Source of the DNA: Gnetum montanum
Taxonomy: Eukaryota > Streptophyta > Gnetopsida > Gnetales > Gnetaceae
Reading direction: 5' to 3'
Length of the DNA stretch: 64,000 nt
Assembly: GCA_015680685.1 (NCBI GenBank)
Contig: MNCI01023302.1
Location: 649,989-713,988, forward strand
The notes beneath the pieces are model-generated. The model was not told the DNA's origin. It searched no databases and saw nothing but the letters and a program-made list of their open reading frames with translations. Each line of letters opens with the position of its first letter. Positions within the stretch are counted from its first letter, which is position 1. Below, one piece after another: positions 10,750-22,626 of this stretch. The translations under genes were made by a program, and so were the position numbers.

Positions 10750-13241
10750 CAAAAACAGCATGAGTTAGCATTACATTGCAAATTCGAGGTAGCACTTGGT
10801 TTAAAGGGAACTCAAAGGTATTTGATGTAGAGGATGAGGGTATTGAAGATGTAGGATGATCAACTATACTAGATTGTGAGTGATGAAGAGGACTGCTAGG
10901 TTGAAAGAAAGGTCTTTTTCTATATAAATTGTCTAAACCACTTGGTTGGAAATCTAGTTATGAATGTATAGCCCTTGTAGCATTTCATTGTTATAGCTAT
11001 GGAGAAATCTCACCTTGCATGGATGGAGCAGGAGGTAACTGGGTTGAAGGTGGAGGTGTATGTGTAGAAAGATGCTGAGGGTGGTATGGATATGGGTTTT
11101 CCCCTCTAGTAGATGGTGAATGTATTCGGTGGTACTCTGGAGGGTAATAGTGATATTGAAACAAGGTATGACTTGCAAAATTTCTTAGAGAAACAAGTTG
11201 TTGAACATAGTACCCATATGAATCTGGTTTCCTATAAGAGTACTACTCCCTTGGCAATGGCATTTCCCATGATTGTGGTTGGTACCATTGTTGGTATTGT
11301 TCATAAGGTTGTGGAGGAGCTCCACTTGGGTATTAACCTTGTCATTGTTGCTGTAACTGCCTTGGATTACCTTGAGGATAAGGCAATCATCTAGGTGCTT
11401 GCCTACGTGCTAATCTAGGATTCAATGCATACATCCTAGACTCTTGTAAGTGTGACACTACAAAGCAACAACCCTTTGGATGTTTGTATTGATAAATGCC
11501 ATAATCTATTTCATCATCAGATTTGGTTTCCACAACTTCTTCTATGGCTACAGCATTTCCCTTACCTCTTTGGTAGGCACATTCAACTTCTTTTTGCCTT
11601 CCCTGATTACAATCACTATTTTGCTCTTTGGATTCTTCGATGATCTTCATAACAATTTGAAATTTTTCATCCAAAGAGTTCCATAATGTATCAACCTTTT
11701 TTGAAATGTTAGAAATAGATTTTTGGATAGGAAAGGTTTTCCTATTCACCACTTCATTGAGCAATGACTCCTCCTTATCACAAAATCAAACCTCTCATTT
11801 TCTAATGGAAGGGTCCCTATTATACTCTTCTACACTTTCCCTTTTTCATAGCTTACCTTCTTCTTTTGCTACCTACTCAATTAGCCTTTAGATTTGATGA
11901 TCTCTTAATTTAGAAAATCTTCCTTAGGCATACATCCCAAGGGTTCTTCTAGTTTTTGCTCTGAGCCCATCTATAATGTGGTGAAGTTGTTCCCTCTGAG
12001 AATAACCATGGCTAGGGCATCCATGTAAGAGTGAATAGTATCTACCCATGGTGACATCCAAGGGTTCATGTGTTCCCTATTTCTAGCCTTGGATTTTCCT
12101 TCTCAAATTAGACACTCTGAAGTATATTTGATATTTATCATTGAATAGTTCCAACATGGTACTCCATCTACAAATGGATTCCAATTCCAAGGATCAGTAC
12201 CAACTTTCAAATTTCTTGATAAGTATCCTAGGGAAGAGTTTGAGGCTTTGCCATTCATTTTCTATGTTCTATAAGGAACAAGCATCATGGAAATCTTGTA
12301 GATGTGTCTACATATTAGAATTATGTCCCCCCTCAAATCTTGGGATATTATTCATGTTTAAGTGCTTGATCCAGCTATCTTTCCTATGCCTAGTTGGAAT
12401 CTTTGCTGCCTCTACAATGTTGGCATACATTGAGTCACTAATAAAGGTTCATCATCATCACGACATCAATGACACTAATGATGGTTTTGACCACCCCTTT
12501 GGTCTTGGTGACCTTCATGGTCATTTTTGTCTCATTGATCACCTTCATCACGATTATTTTGATGTTGACATCTATGAGAACTATCAAATGAAGAGGAATG
12601 TTTGGAATCAAATGAAAAGGATGGAGAGGAAGGTGGATCACCATCACCACCATGGTGTTCACCACCACTCTTTTGCTTATTATGGAATCATCTTTAGATC
12701 CTTTTCTATTGTGATGCTTGCCCAAGTCCCTACCCTAGCTGTCACTTTTTCTTGAACCTATGTTATGAATAGTGGATCACAAGTTTAGGGTCACACCCTT
12801 GTCACCAATAATATGGAGTGAAAAATATTCATGTTGAAAACCTTCAAAGGAAGGATCCTCATTTTCATCTTGATTTAGTAGGAATAAGGGATTAGTGTAA
12901 TGTTTCCCCTTCATAGTTGCATTGAGCTTCTCCTAACATTGATCTCACTTGCATTGTGTTTCAGTGGGATAGTAGTTTTGAGTGGCATAACCATCCACAA
13001 CATATTCTTTGTGAAGATATGAGATGTCCAACATCTTAAGAGTTTTAAGCAACATCCCTAGCACAGATCAATCAGGGGACAAGACAATGTTGTCCTCCAT
13101 ATCATGCCATTGTAGTTGTTCATCCTAATGTAGGATGAATGTGAAGTCTGGTACATACTCATTTGGATGAGTATATACCACTTTACACTCTTTTGGAACC
13201 AGCGGTTTGACATTTTCGTGCTTGTGAGAAAAAGAAGGCAT
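10750..13241 (-). pseudogene. gag, element A
   Basis: Capsid protein that packages element RNA. I take the start at 13241 (MPSFSHKHENVKP) because it follows the PBS and aligns with the gag start of B. N-terminal phrase HPNEYVPDFTFILH matches B's HHDEYVLNFTFILH. The segment at 11764-11387 (VNRKTFPIQK, EESKEQNSD, then YKHPKGCCFVVSHLQES) corresponds to B's 21105-20600. The HPKG.C motif with flanking Cys seems to replace a standard CCHC knuckle and recurs in B and C. The region is His/basic-rich near 12440-12720. Several frameshifts and TAG stops. Confidence 0.8.
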
Positions 13242-13378
13242 TTTTCAAAACAAAAGAAAATTGTCAATGTAATTTTATAATTATATGTATAGAGAGAACG
13301 ATATTGACCTTGAGGTTTGTACAATGATATTAATGATATTCACTTTAACCTAAATAGAACACATTTCAACAAACAAAG

Positions 13379-13395
13379 TCCCAGCAATGGCACCA
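13379..13395 (-). promoter_or_regulatory. Primer binding site, element A
   Basis: On the - strand one base after the 5' LTR: TGGTGCCATTGCTGGGA. It resembles the tRNA-Asp-complementary PBS of Athila-type elements (TGGCGCCGTTGCCGGGG), with changes mainly at CpG or C positions. C has TGGCACCGTTGTCAGGG and B has TGGCATTGTTTCTGGGG at the same place. Confidence 0.8.
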
Positions 13396-13396
13396 A

Positions 13397-14282
13397 TGAT
13401 GAGTGACAAGGTACCCCTATGCCCAACCATACGAATCATAAAGCATTAATGCTCATTCCAGTCAAATTCCATAGACTTTGTAGTTTCCAGTGCACTAGTC
13501 TTCTAAGTAGTGAACCTTTGCCTTAAGGTTAATCGTTGTCTTCCCAATTACACTTGTGACATACATTGGTATGGTTAACTGTAATTGAGGCCTCTAATGT
13601 TTATCATTTTATATTTCATGATTTGGTGTTCAAGGGAGAAAAAGTAATTGGATTAACTAATTTAATGTAACTAATTAACTAGTATCTAACTAGCCCTAAC
13701 ATAAGCATTTGGTCCCACTTTCTGCACACATCCTATACCCATGTATCCATTGTTGGGTTACCAAGCGCTACGCTAGTGGGTGTACCAAGCAATAACGCTG
13801 CTGGGATTACCAAGCAAATACATGTTATGCTCGAACCAGTCGTACTTATGTGTTTAATCTATCTTGATTAATTGCTTCATTAACTTAATTACTAGAAAAT
13901 ATTTAATAAATAATTAAAAATATTAAATGCATAAATAAAATATTTAATCTATCCAAAGTTCTACAAGATTTATAAGAAAGCTCATCTTTATTGCCACACA
14001 CACTATTTTGATCAAGTGCAACAATGCTCAAATAAATATCCATACACTCAATGACTCTTATTGCTGGCACTTAGGAGAAAATTCTAACTTTCAAATGGAA
14101 AAATTGCAAGAGCTTCGCTGCAACTAAAATCTCTATTACCATAAATGTAGCAAGTAGGCATGTATTTATAGCCCAAAACAAACACTATGTCAATGTGGCC
14201 TCATCAATGCAGGATATGATGCATCAACTAGGCCTCGTCAATGAGGCCTCATCGACACAACCAACTGAATTGTGACTTATCA
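13397..14282 (-). repeat. 5' LTR of element A
   Basis: LTR of 886 bp, starting TGATGAGTGACAAGG and ending ACTTATCA in + orientation, followed by the duplicated CTAGT. On the - strand it starts TGATAAGTC, with three AGGCCT-containing words and then a TATAAATA promoter-like site. It is 71 bp longer than the 3' LTR, partly from an extra AGGCCT.GTCAATG unit near the U3 end. Confidence 0.9.
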
Positions 14283-14287
14283 CTAGT

Positions 14288-16020
14288 TATAGGCACATAG
14301 CAAGTAGAAAGTAGTAAATAAAATCTAACAACAAAGCAAGAAAATCATAGACCTACCATAAGCCATTTGCAATAAATTACTATAACTATGAGCTAGGGAA
14401 ATAGGAAAATATCAAGTGCATAAAAAGTTAGAAAAAAACCCAAGAAAACTTGTAGTATTAACAAGACCAACAAGTGATCAAATCTTCTTACAAGTCATAG
14501 AATATGATTGAGCATGATAAATTTTTGATAATGTTACATCATTTCATGTAACATTACAATGAGGAGAAAGATCCACTATGATGATTATACATGACAAAGG
14601 TGAATAAGGAAAAATGGAACTAATTATAGATCATATTACAAAAGCCTTAATATCCATATTATGCTACCTGCTAATGTTTTTGGAGGTAAAGATGTCCAAA
14701 AAATCACAAGAACATGCAGGAAAAACATGGGAAAAGGAAAAGAAATGATGATTTCATAGGAACATACAAATGCTCTCAACAAACTACTGTAGATTGGATA
14801 AATTATGTAGGACATTTTTGGTATTTCTAATGATATCTTTATAGTATAGTATGCCTTAATTTCTATCAAAGGAAAGTTGGTCATCTCTAAAAAAAGATTG
14901 CAACATGCTGAGTTAGAGGTTTAGAAACTACAAAATGTACTAGCCCAAAATAGAATTAAAAGGTAAGATCAAGCAAATTATGTGACCCCTGAACAAATAG
15001 AATAATTTAGTATAGAGTAAGTAAATTAGTTAATGACCAAAAAAATACCAATTAGAGATGGAAAGAGAAAATGAAATCTAGAATGCATTAGCAGGAGATG
15101 CTAAAATATACATCTATGGTAAAGTAATTATAGAATTAGAAGAAGAGGAAAAAAGGCTTACTACAAAAAATAAAAGGTTGACACATGAAAAGAAAGATAA
15201 GAACATGCTAGAAAAAAGTCTTAAGTAGCTCAAAAAGTAATTTGCTAGAGTCAACCTAAAAATGAAATAGTTGGCCCAATAGAACAAAATCCTATCAATG
15301 AAAGAAGTCTACATAATCCAATAGAAATCTACTACTAAGATCAATAAGTGTCAAAATAATACCAAGAATCATGAGAAATTAAAAGATAATTTTAGAGACC
15401 AAGAGGACATGTACAAGAAAGTTAATAAGAAGAAAATCTAAATGATAGAGACCAAGATCAATGTAGCCAATGCAATAACTACCTAACTGGTAATCCTTCT
15501 TGGATAGTTTCCTCTTGGTCCACCAAGTAGAACTGAAGGTCCAGGATCTACAAATATATGATTTGAAAGAGGACATGATGTTGGCAAATATACACTATGC
15601 TAACTTAGCCATGTTAATAGCAAGGAGACCTAGGATAGAACTAGAGTAGCAACTAGCCACTATGTATTCAATGTATGAGAAGGAGTTTGCAAATGGAAAG
15701 GATTCCTAGCAAAAGATGCAAATTACCAACTCTAAGCTCCAAGTTGTCAAGGCCAATTTGTAGGAAATTTGGCTATAAGAATGGATGACTATCAACATCT
15801 CCAAAAAGTACCCAAAGCCTTTATAATTAAACACATAGAGTTCACACCATGGTATGTGAAATCCATTAAATTTTTTTCTCAGTTGACATGTCCTTGGATA
15901 GTGTCTACATCACAGAATATTGCAAAACTAGCATGGACCTTTAATGATTCTACAACTAAAGAGAAAAAAATAAGGGCATTACCAAATCAATTCTAATTAA
16001 GAAAACTCACTATGCTAGGA
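14288..16020 (+). pseudogene. 3' part of coiled-coil ORF, copy 2 (element E)
   Basis: The frame that runs up to 939 continues here across element A (text such as NLTTKQENHRPTISHLQ), then degenerates. From about 14900 it matches copy 1 again: KRLTTKN, FARVN, LSMKEV near 15170-15310; NIHYANLAML and the following charged coiled coil at 15582-15760; then MDDYQHLQK, AFIIKH and CPWIV at 15780-15905, matching copy 1's MNDY.ELK, AFDIEH and CPWDV. A C-terminal ..IRALPNQF ends at 15996. Many stops are TAG in Gln positions and at least two frameshifts exist. Conservation between two otherwise diverged copies shows it was once a real protein. Function unknown. Confidence 0.6.
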
Positions 16021-16331
16021 AAACAACCCCAAGAACCACCAATGTTGTAGGAGCCACCACCACCAAGAACTACATGAAGGTCTACATTGGGAATTTTTAA
16101 AAACTACATCAAGCTTTTTTTTATGTTTGGTTACTATTGTTAATGGTATCCATCATGCTCTACATGATATTTTTGTAACCCACTCAAATCAAGATGCAAC
16201 AATAAATGTTATTCAATATTTATCAATTGTATGTTGTATGTTATTAAGTCTGTAAAACCCCAAAATGTTTATAATAACTCTATCCTCATTTTTTTAACTT
16301 GAGAAAAAGTTTCTAGTCAGTTGTAAAGGTA

Positions 16332-16379
16332 TGATAAATTAAATTTTTCCACTTAACATTGATATCATATCTACAATGG
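16332..16379 (+). repeat. Start of 3' LTR of element E (interrupted by B)
   Basis: Begins TGATAAATT directly after AAAGGTA, matching the GGTA/TGAT junction before the 3' LTRs of A and B. Continues at 23428 after element B. The final five bases AATGG are B's target duplication. Confidence 0.5.
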
Positions 16380-17171
16380 TGATGAGTGGCGAGGTACCCT
16401 TACACTCAACCATACAAATACGAGCATCTCACACGTGATCCAGTCGAACTCCAAGGACTAAGTGCTTACGTGCCTTAATGGAACACTTAAGGTTAATCAA
16501 TCGTTGTCTTCCCAAACTTACTTGTATTGTCATGGTTGTATGGTTAAGTAAGCTTGAGTTGTATGATTTTTATATCTTTTGTCTTTTTAATGTCTATGCT
16601 AATACGGGAAGGTGAAGAGAACTAAGTAACTAAATTTCATTAACTATTCACTAACTAAGTTCTAATTGTCCTAGCACCAGTATCCGTTCCCACTTGCTGT
16701 ACACACCCTAAACCAGTGCAACGCTGTTGGGATTACCAAATGCTACTTGTTACTTAGTTACCAAGCATTACACATGTGCTTGAAGCGGTTGTACTAAATG
16801 CACATAACTAGGAGAGTCAAGGGTTGAGAGAGATTAATTATCTAGGAAAGCATTTAAATATTTAATAATAATTAATTTCTATTTAGCTTTGTCCACATGC
16901 TACAAGGTTTATCAGAAAGTTCATCTTTATTATCATACAAAAATGTGTGCTCAGGTACAATTTGCTCAAATAAAGATTTGTTCACTTTAAGACTCCTACT
17001 GTGGGCACATGGAAATTATTCTAACTCTGGAATGGTAAAACTGCTATAGTTTGGCTAAGGGTCTAAGTATAGATGCCTAAAATAGGGAAAGCCGCCTCTT
17101 ATTTATAGACATTGCGGTGGGCTGTGATATCGTGTATGCGACAAGGGCAGACACAATATCGTGGTTCATCA
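16380..17171 (-). repeat. 3' LTR of element B
   Basis: 792 bp, starting TGATGAGTGGCGAGGTACCC and ending GTGGTTCATCA in + orientation. It shares the layout of A's LTR (TCAACCATAC.AAT, CCCACTT..TGCACAC, GGGATTACCAA) but is clearly a different subfamily. On the - strand the U3 holds several ATATCG/GATATC words near a TATAAATA site. The preceding - strand CATGGAGGTA is the candidate polypurine tract. Confidence 0.9.
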
Positions 17172-19340
17172 TACCTCCATGATTGAATGAAATCTCATCC
17201 TTGAGTTCTTTACAAAATATTGGGAAGGTATGGGATTATTGACTTGAATGACACTAATGGTGAATGGGGTGACATGTGAATGGATCATCATTACAACACA
17301 TGACAAAATTAGTATTTATGACAATAAGAGTGAACACTAAACACATTTGACATCCAACCTTATTTGGCAGCTGAGAGAGAAGAGAAAAGAAGAAGTTTGT
17401 TATCGCCGACACCAAGATTGCACTTTTCTTTGTCCATCCATAAGTGCGCCATCGATCTTGTTCCTTTCATAACCGCTCCAGCACAAATCCATTCCAAGTG
17501 TTCCCTCCAGATCCAATTCATTGATGTATGACTTCCATCTGCACACACAACACAATCTTAAATTAGCAAGGGTAAATGAATCATAATGCAGTTGCTACCT
17601 TGCCTTGGTGAAAAGTCCATTGGCTAATTTGTGGTATCCCTGATGCATATTTTGGAGATATAACACTAGTGACTACCCAAGGTGTAGGGTTTTAGAGAAA
17701 ATCAAAAAAATTGGACCAGGACCCCCATGACTGAAAGCGAACCTCCGATAGTGATAGAATGGAAAAAGATAAGGAATAAGAAAGATGAGAAAAGGAAACA
17801 ACAACAACACCGATAAAATGGATGTCAAAGATGGATATGAAAATAATAAATGATGATTGTGAAAATTTTTAAGGGAAAGAAATTAACAGATGTACCAAAT
17901 AGGAATACTAGTGGGTCCTCCCCAAAGCAGGCTCATTCCCTTAATGCCCTGACAATCCCACATTCAAAGATTCCATAGGCTCTAGAAATGTCATTTGGAA
18001 ACAAGAGTTAATGTCTTAACCACAAGCATTTACCAAAAAGAAAACAATGCATCAACCAAAATATGGACTATTGATACAACTAGCAATGAGGTGAAAATGG
18101 AGAAAGAGTGATGGAAAGAAGAGAATGGAATGGAGTCTCAAGAACAAGGTGATGTACAGCCAGCCCCTTGTGTATTAATGGTTAATGTGACTTAATAGAT
18201 CTCATTCCAAATCCAGCCTCAAACAATCCACATCCAGTGACTTCACGTTAATACATATGGCTAATCCATCCACTTGAAGTAACAAGAATGCTTCCACCAA
18301 AGAGTCACCACCATTCTGACGAAACAAGAAAGGAGAAAGTAGGAAGTGAGAAGGGACCTTAGTTAGAGGGAACATGTTTATTTAGTTCCATAACTAGTGC
18401 TTGTAACCCAGATGATTATTTCATCTAAGGGATGTGCTTTGAATTCTCACTTTTCACTTTTTATTTTTTCTTTTTTTTGCTTGAGAACCACAACATGCAA
18501 AGACTTATTATTTTTATTAGCTCAACTTCCCAATAATGAAGCAACATCCAAATGGTAAGGAAAACTCAAGAAGAAAACATTCAAGCACCCAAGAGAATGG
18601 CTAGCACAAATGCATCAAGTTCCCTTGAAGTCACACCCTTTTCAATCCTTGAGTCCTTCCTTAGTTTGAGAAATACCCAGTCACCAATTCGTTGATAATT
18701 CTTATTATTGAAGGAAAGGGACTGCACAGTTCCAAGCCAAGAGAGACCATAGAATTTCTTGGATGCATGGGTGACATGGACTCATTACCTATTATATCAA
18801 AAGAACCATACCTTAGTATCCACATCATAACTCAAAGGTAAAAACCAAACATTATCAATCAATAGAATATCATTCTTGCCACCATCAGGAGCACTTATTA
18901 GGTGACAAATCGAACAAAATAATCAAACACACAAAGAAATGAAAGAGTATAAAGGATGTTGTAAAATAAAAACAAGAGAAGTTAAAGGAATTTGTAAAAT
19001 AAAATGTGTAAAATAAAAACTTAAAAAGGAACTGAGGGCCTTGATTGATCAGCATAGGTGGCCATCTCCCCCATGATTAAGTTGGAAGGGGGAGATCTGA
19101 AATAATGAGCAAGATCATCCTTTCTTCGATGTGTAATGTGCATTAACCATTCTAGATTTATGATAAGGTTTGTTCTATTGCACATTAACTATTATTCTCC
19201 TATTGGAGCATTTTTTTGAATCTTTTAGGAGTTTCCAACTTCCCCCAATTGATGTTTTTAGGTTAAGGGTTGGAAGTTGGCAACACTCTTACTCTAGTTC
19301 ATCTATGCTTTCTACATGGGTGCAAGTTGGTCGCCCAGTT
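17172..19340 (-). other. 3' untranslated region and pol-deletion junction of element B
   Basis: No credible ORF. Landmarks shared with A occur in order: GTGGGTCCTCCCC (about 17911), TCTAAGGGATGTGCTTTGAAT (about 18423), CCCTTGAAGT.ACACCCTTT (about 18623), and GGTGGCCATCTCCCCCA (about 19057). Between about 19150 and 19340 this changes to sequence homologous to A's pre-RT linker (CAGCTATCAACCACTAGGTG, compare 10160 in A). The deletion of pol falls here. Confidence 0.6.
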
Positions 19341-19387
19341 AGTTCCATGCATGTTGGTGAGTTGCTCTCCTGATCAGCTATCAACCA

Positions 19388-19900
19388 CTAGGTGTCTTCT
19401 TGTTGTGTGGTTGCTACATACAGGCACTTGTGTATGTTGATTTCTTGGGCACACCAGTTGCATGCAGGTGATGTTGAACATTCCTGTACATAATGACATC
19501 CTATATCACTGTATGTGATGCATGGAACTTTCTTCCTCTCGATCTTTCCAAAATTGTTTTCCTTAGATATTTCTAGGGAAATATCATGGAATCCTAGGCA
19601 TGCATTTATGGTACTTATCCATGCCCTCCCCATTATTATTGGGAAGTCCCCCTTACCGTTTTTTACTTGCATCACTAGGAAATTAGTTGGATACAACCAC
19701 CCACATACAATGGTAACAATGTCCTCCACCAGTCCCAAGGGGAAAGTGATGGACTGATCGGACAACTCTAGGAAAAAATTACTCTTCTTTAGTGGAGGTA
19801 GGTTTTAGGCTTTCTACATCTCTTTTGATATTAATTTGACTTTGGAACCTGAGTCCAGAAGAGCTTTACATAGTTCATTCCTAGCGACTTCGAGATAAAT
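19388..19900 (-). pseudogene. Retropepsin (aspartic protease), element B
   Basis: Processes the gag polyprotein. On the - strand the active site is KALLDSGSKVKLISKE, with the D-S-G triad at 19855-19847. Downstream are VEDIVTIVCGWLYPTNFLVMQV and FPIIMGRAWISTINACLGFHD, the second conserved half of the fold, and then a Cys-rich tail with IPC/VPCITY and CNWCAQEINIHKCLY (19388-19530). The tail is also present in element A, so it is a family feature. A short stretch between D-S-G and 19765 contains TAG stops. This is the last pol domain left in B. Confidence 0.85.
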
Positions 19901-19999
19901 TAAAGGACTTCTAGGATCAAAGAATTTAGGTGGCCCTCCTTAATCCAGTTAGTGAAGGCATGTGTTAACATAACCGTGTGTGTTGAGCTCTATTTTTGG

Positions 20000-22503
20000 T
20001 TTGAATGGAGCTCTAAAGCCTTATTTGATGGAGAAGTGTTCAGAGGCTCAACTGCTTCTGGTTGTGAGAACTTGGTTGGACTGTTGGTTTTGAAGAAAGG
20101 TCTTCTCTTTGTATAGTTGTTAGAACTAGTAGCAGGTTGAAGGTTTATAGCTCTCATAGCATTGCATTGCTACAGTTGAGTGGGGAGTTCCCCTTGCATT
20201 ACTGGAGTAGATGGTAATGGAGCTATTGGTGTGAGAGTCGCATATGGATTCGAAGGATGGTATGTTTGTGGGTTGTCTCTCCCAGGAGAAGGAGTCCTAT
20301 AATACTCCCAAGCTTGGTAGTGATGTTGTGATGTCACGTGACCAACCAAGTCATGTGGAGAGATTGGATGCTACATGTAATAGCCATATGGATCCGGTTG
20401 TCAGTAAGGGTATTGTTGCCTTGGCGGTGGCATCCCCCATGACTGTGGGTATTGCCACTACTGGTGTTGCTCAATAGGTTGTGACAAAGACCCACTTGGA
20501 TAATACATTAATGGTTGGTGGAACTACCTCGGGTTACCTTGGGGATAAGGTAACCATCAGGGTGCTTGTCGTTTGTTAAGTCGTGGGTTAAGTGCATACA
20601 CCCCAGACTTTTGCAGTTGTGAGATTACTAGGCAACATCCCTTAGGATGGTCATATTGGCATATCTAACATCCACCATCATTGTCCATATCAAAATCCAC
20701 AACCTCTTCAGTGATGGCCATTTTACCCTTGCCTTTGTTATTTGCATGGTCCAAATCCCTCTTTTTCTTTTTGTCATAGTCACTACCTTGTTCCTTAGAC
20801 TCCTCTACGATTTTGAGAACGGTTTCCAATCTACTATCTAAGGAGTCCCACATTTGGTCTAACTTCGTTGACACTTCTGTTGTTAATTTTTGGAGTGGCA
20901 AGGTTTTCCTATTCACCATATCTTCGAGTGGTGACTCTTCCTCCTCCTCACAGAATCTCACTCCCCTTTTTCGGAGGGAAGGATCGCGGTTGTACTCTTC
21001 TAAACTTTCTATCTTACGTAGCTCTCCTTCTTCCTTGGCTACTTGCTTTAATAATCTATGGACATGATGGGACCTAAGCTCTAATAATCTCCCTTGGGAA
21101 TACATTCCAAGGGTTCTCCTGGTTTCATGCCTAAGTCCATCTATGAGATGGCATAGTTGATCCTGCTATGAGTAACCATGGCCTAGGCAACAATGTAATA
21201 GTGCATAATATTGGCCCATGGCAGCATCCAAGGGTTCATGACTTTTCTGCTTCCATCCTTGGATTTTCTTTCGCAGGTTTTACACCCAGGAGTATGTTTG
21301 ATACTTATTATTAAACAATTCTAGCATCATACTCCACCTTTGAATGGATTCCAGTTCTAAGGACAAGTACCAGCTTTCCTCTTCTTTTACTAGTATTTTT
21401 GGGAACAAATTTAGCTTTTTCCATTCATTCTTAATGTTTTGTAAGGCACATGCATTGTGAAATGCTTGTAAGTGGTTCTGAGGATTAGCGTTGTATCCCC
21501 CCTCAAATCGTGGGATGTTATTCATGTCTAACCTCTTGATCCTGCTATTTTTTGGTGCCTTGTGGGAATTCTTACGACCTCCGTAATGTCTAACATGCTT
21601 TGGGTTGCAAGTAGGGGTTCTTCGTGATCATTTCTTTCATAGTTTCTGTGATGTCTATGTAGTTCCCTACTCTCCCTTCTTCCATGTCGTGATTCTCTAA
21701 AGTGCCCTCGTCCTCACTCTCGACTCTCTCATCTAGGTTTCTCACTCTATTTACCTTTATCCTCATGGTTAGGTTCCTTATGACTACGTCCTAATACTAA
21801 AGGAGAGGGTGAATGTGATTATGAAGGTGAAGAAGAAGGAGAACCATCACCATGACGATGTTTCCTACCTTCTCTTCAGTGGTCTCGGTCCCGATATCAT
21901 GTGTTTGTGTTCCCTTGTTGAACACTTGGTGTTCATGGGGATCAGAACCAGGATTGTGAATTGTGGAGTTAAGGTTCTAATACACCACCTCCTCACCATC
22001 ATTAGGATGGGGAACATCATTCTTTGGAGAACCTATTGAAATAGGTTCACCACCCTCAATTTTGCTTAAGACGGGTCGAGCGTTTGGGGTCTTTTACCCT
22101 TCAACGATGTATAGTATCTCTCCTATTGCAAGTCCCTTTGACGTTGCTCTTCTGTGGGATGGTAGTCCCTTGTGTCATGATTGCATGCAATGTACTCTGC
22201 ATACAATTGTGACATGCCTATTCGTGCAAGAGCATGAAGGAGCATGTTGGGGATTGCTTGGTTTGGAGGCAACACTATGTTGCTCTCCAAGTCTCTCTAA
22301 TGCAGTTGTTCATCTTGATGGAGAATAAAGGTAAAGTTGAGTACATATTCATCATGATGAATATATACCACACGGAATTGTTGAGGAACTGATGGATCTT
22401 GGTTACGTGTGTTGTGCCGCCAACTGTCTCTAGTGTTGGTCCTAGGCGATGAAGTGCTTTTTGTGTGAAGAAGAAGACATTTTTGTCTTGTTCGGTGTGC
22501 CAT
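20000..22503 (-). pseudogene. gag, element B
   Basis: Start taken at 22503 (MAHRTRQKCLLL), about 105 bp beyond the PBS and colinear with A. Recognisable parts: HHDEYVLNFTFILHQDEQLHW (about 22370-22300); the capsid block IPRFEGGYNANPQNHLQAFHNA (21525-21450) followed by WSMMLELFNNKY, matched by C's FSGGYDLDPQHHLQAFHDA and WSTMVELFTERY; an acidic/charged stretch at 21105-20665; then CQYDHPKGCCLVISQLQKSG; then a Pro/Tyr/Gln-rich tail (20600-20100). A few frameshifts and TAG stops, but it is the best preserved gag of this family in the window. Confidence 0.85.
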
Positions 22504-22607
22504 TTACCATTATCTTATTTTTCTTTTGATCAATCCTAAGGATTTTTTCTAGCTTCCCAATGATATGAATGATCTCCTATGTTTTACATAGTGCACAAAC
22601 AACTAAG

Positions 22608-22625
22608 TCCCCAGAAACAATGCCA
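22608..22625 (-). promoter_or_regulatory. Primer binding site, element B
   Basis: On the - strand, one base after the LTR end: TGGCATTGTTTCTGGGGA. Degraded form of the tRNA-Asp-type site TGGCGCCGTTGCCGGGGA. Confidence 0.8.
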
Positions 22626-22626
22626 A

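Larger units (their letters stand above)
945..14282 (-). mobile_element. Element A: Athila-like Ty3/gypsy LTR retrotransposon, degraded
   Basis: Full-length but dead element on the - strand. LTRs at 945-1759 and 13397-14282 both start TG and end CA in + orientation. The 5-bp duplications CTAGT at 940-944 and 14283-14287 match perfectly. On the - strand the order is 5' LTR, PBS, gag (13241 to about 10750), protease, RT (FMDDFS core), RNase H, integrase (ending at 7200), a 3' untranslated region, then a coiled-coil ORF with its own LTR-like leader (about 5348-1875) and the 3' LTR. The FMDDF core and the tRNA-Asp-like PBS point to the Athila/Tat side of plant Ty3/gypsy. It interrupts the coiled-coil ORF of element E, and that reading frame continues across the empty site, which supports the boundaries. 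Confidence 0.9.

Noticed and set aside
12438-12755. His-rich and Met/Val-rich ORFs
   Set aside because: Low-complexity stretch in the gag of element A read in wrong frames; the true gag frame is on the - strand.
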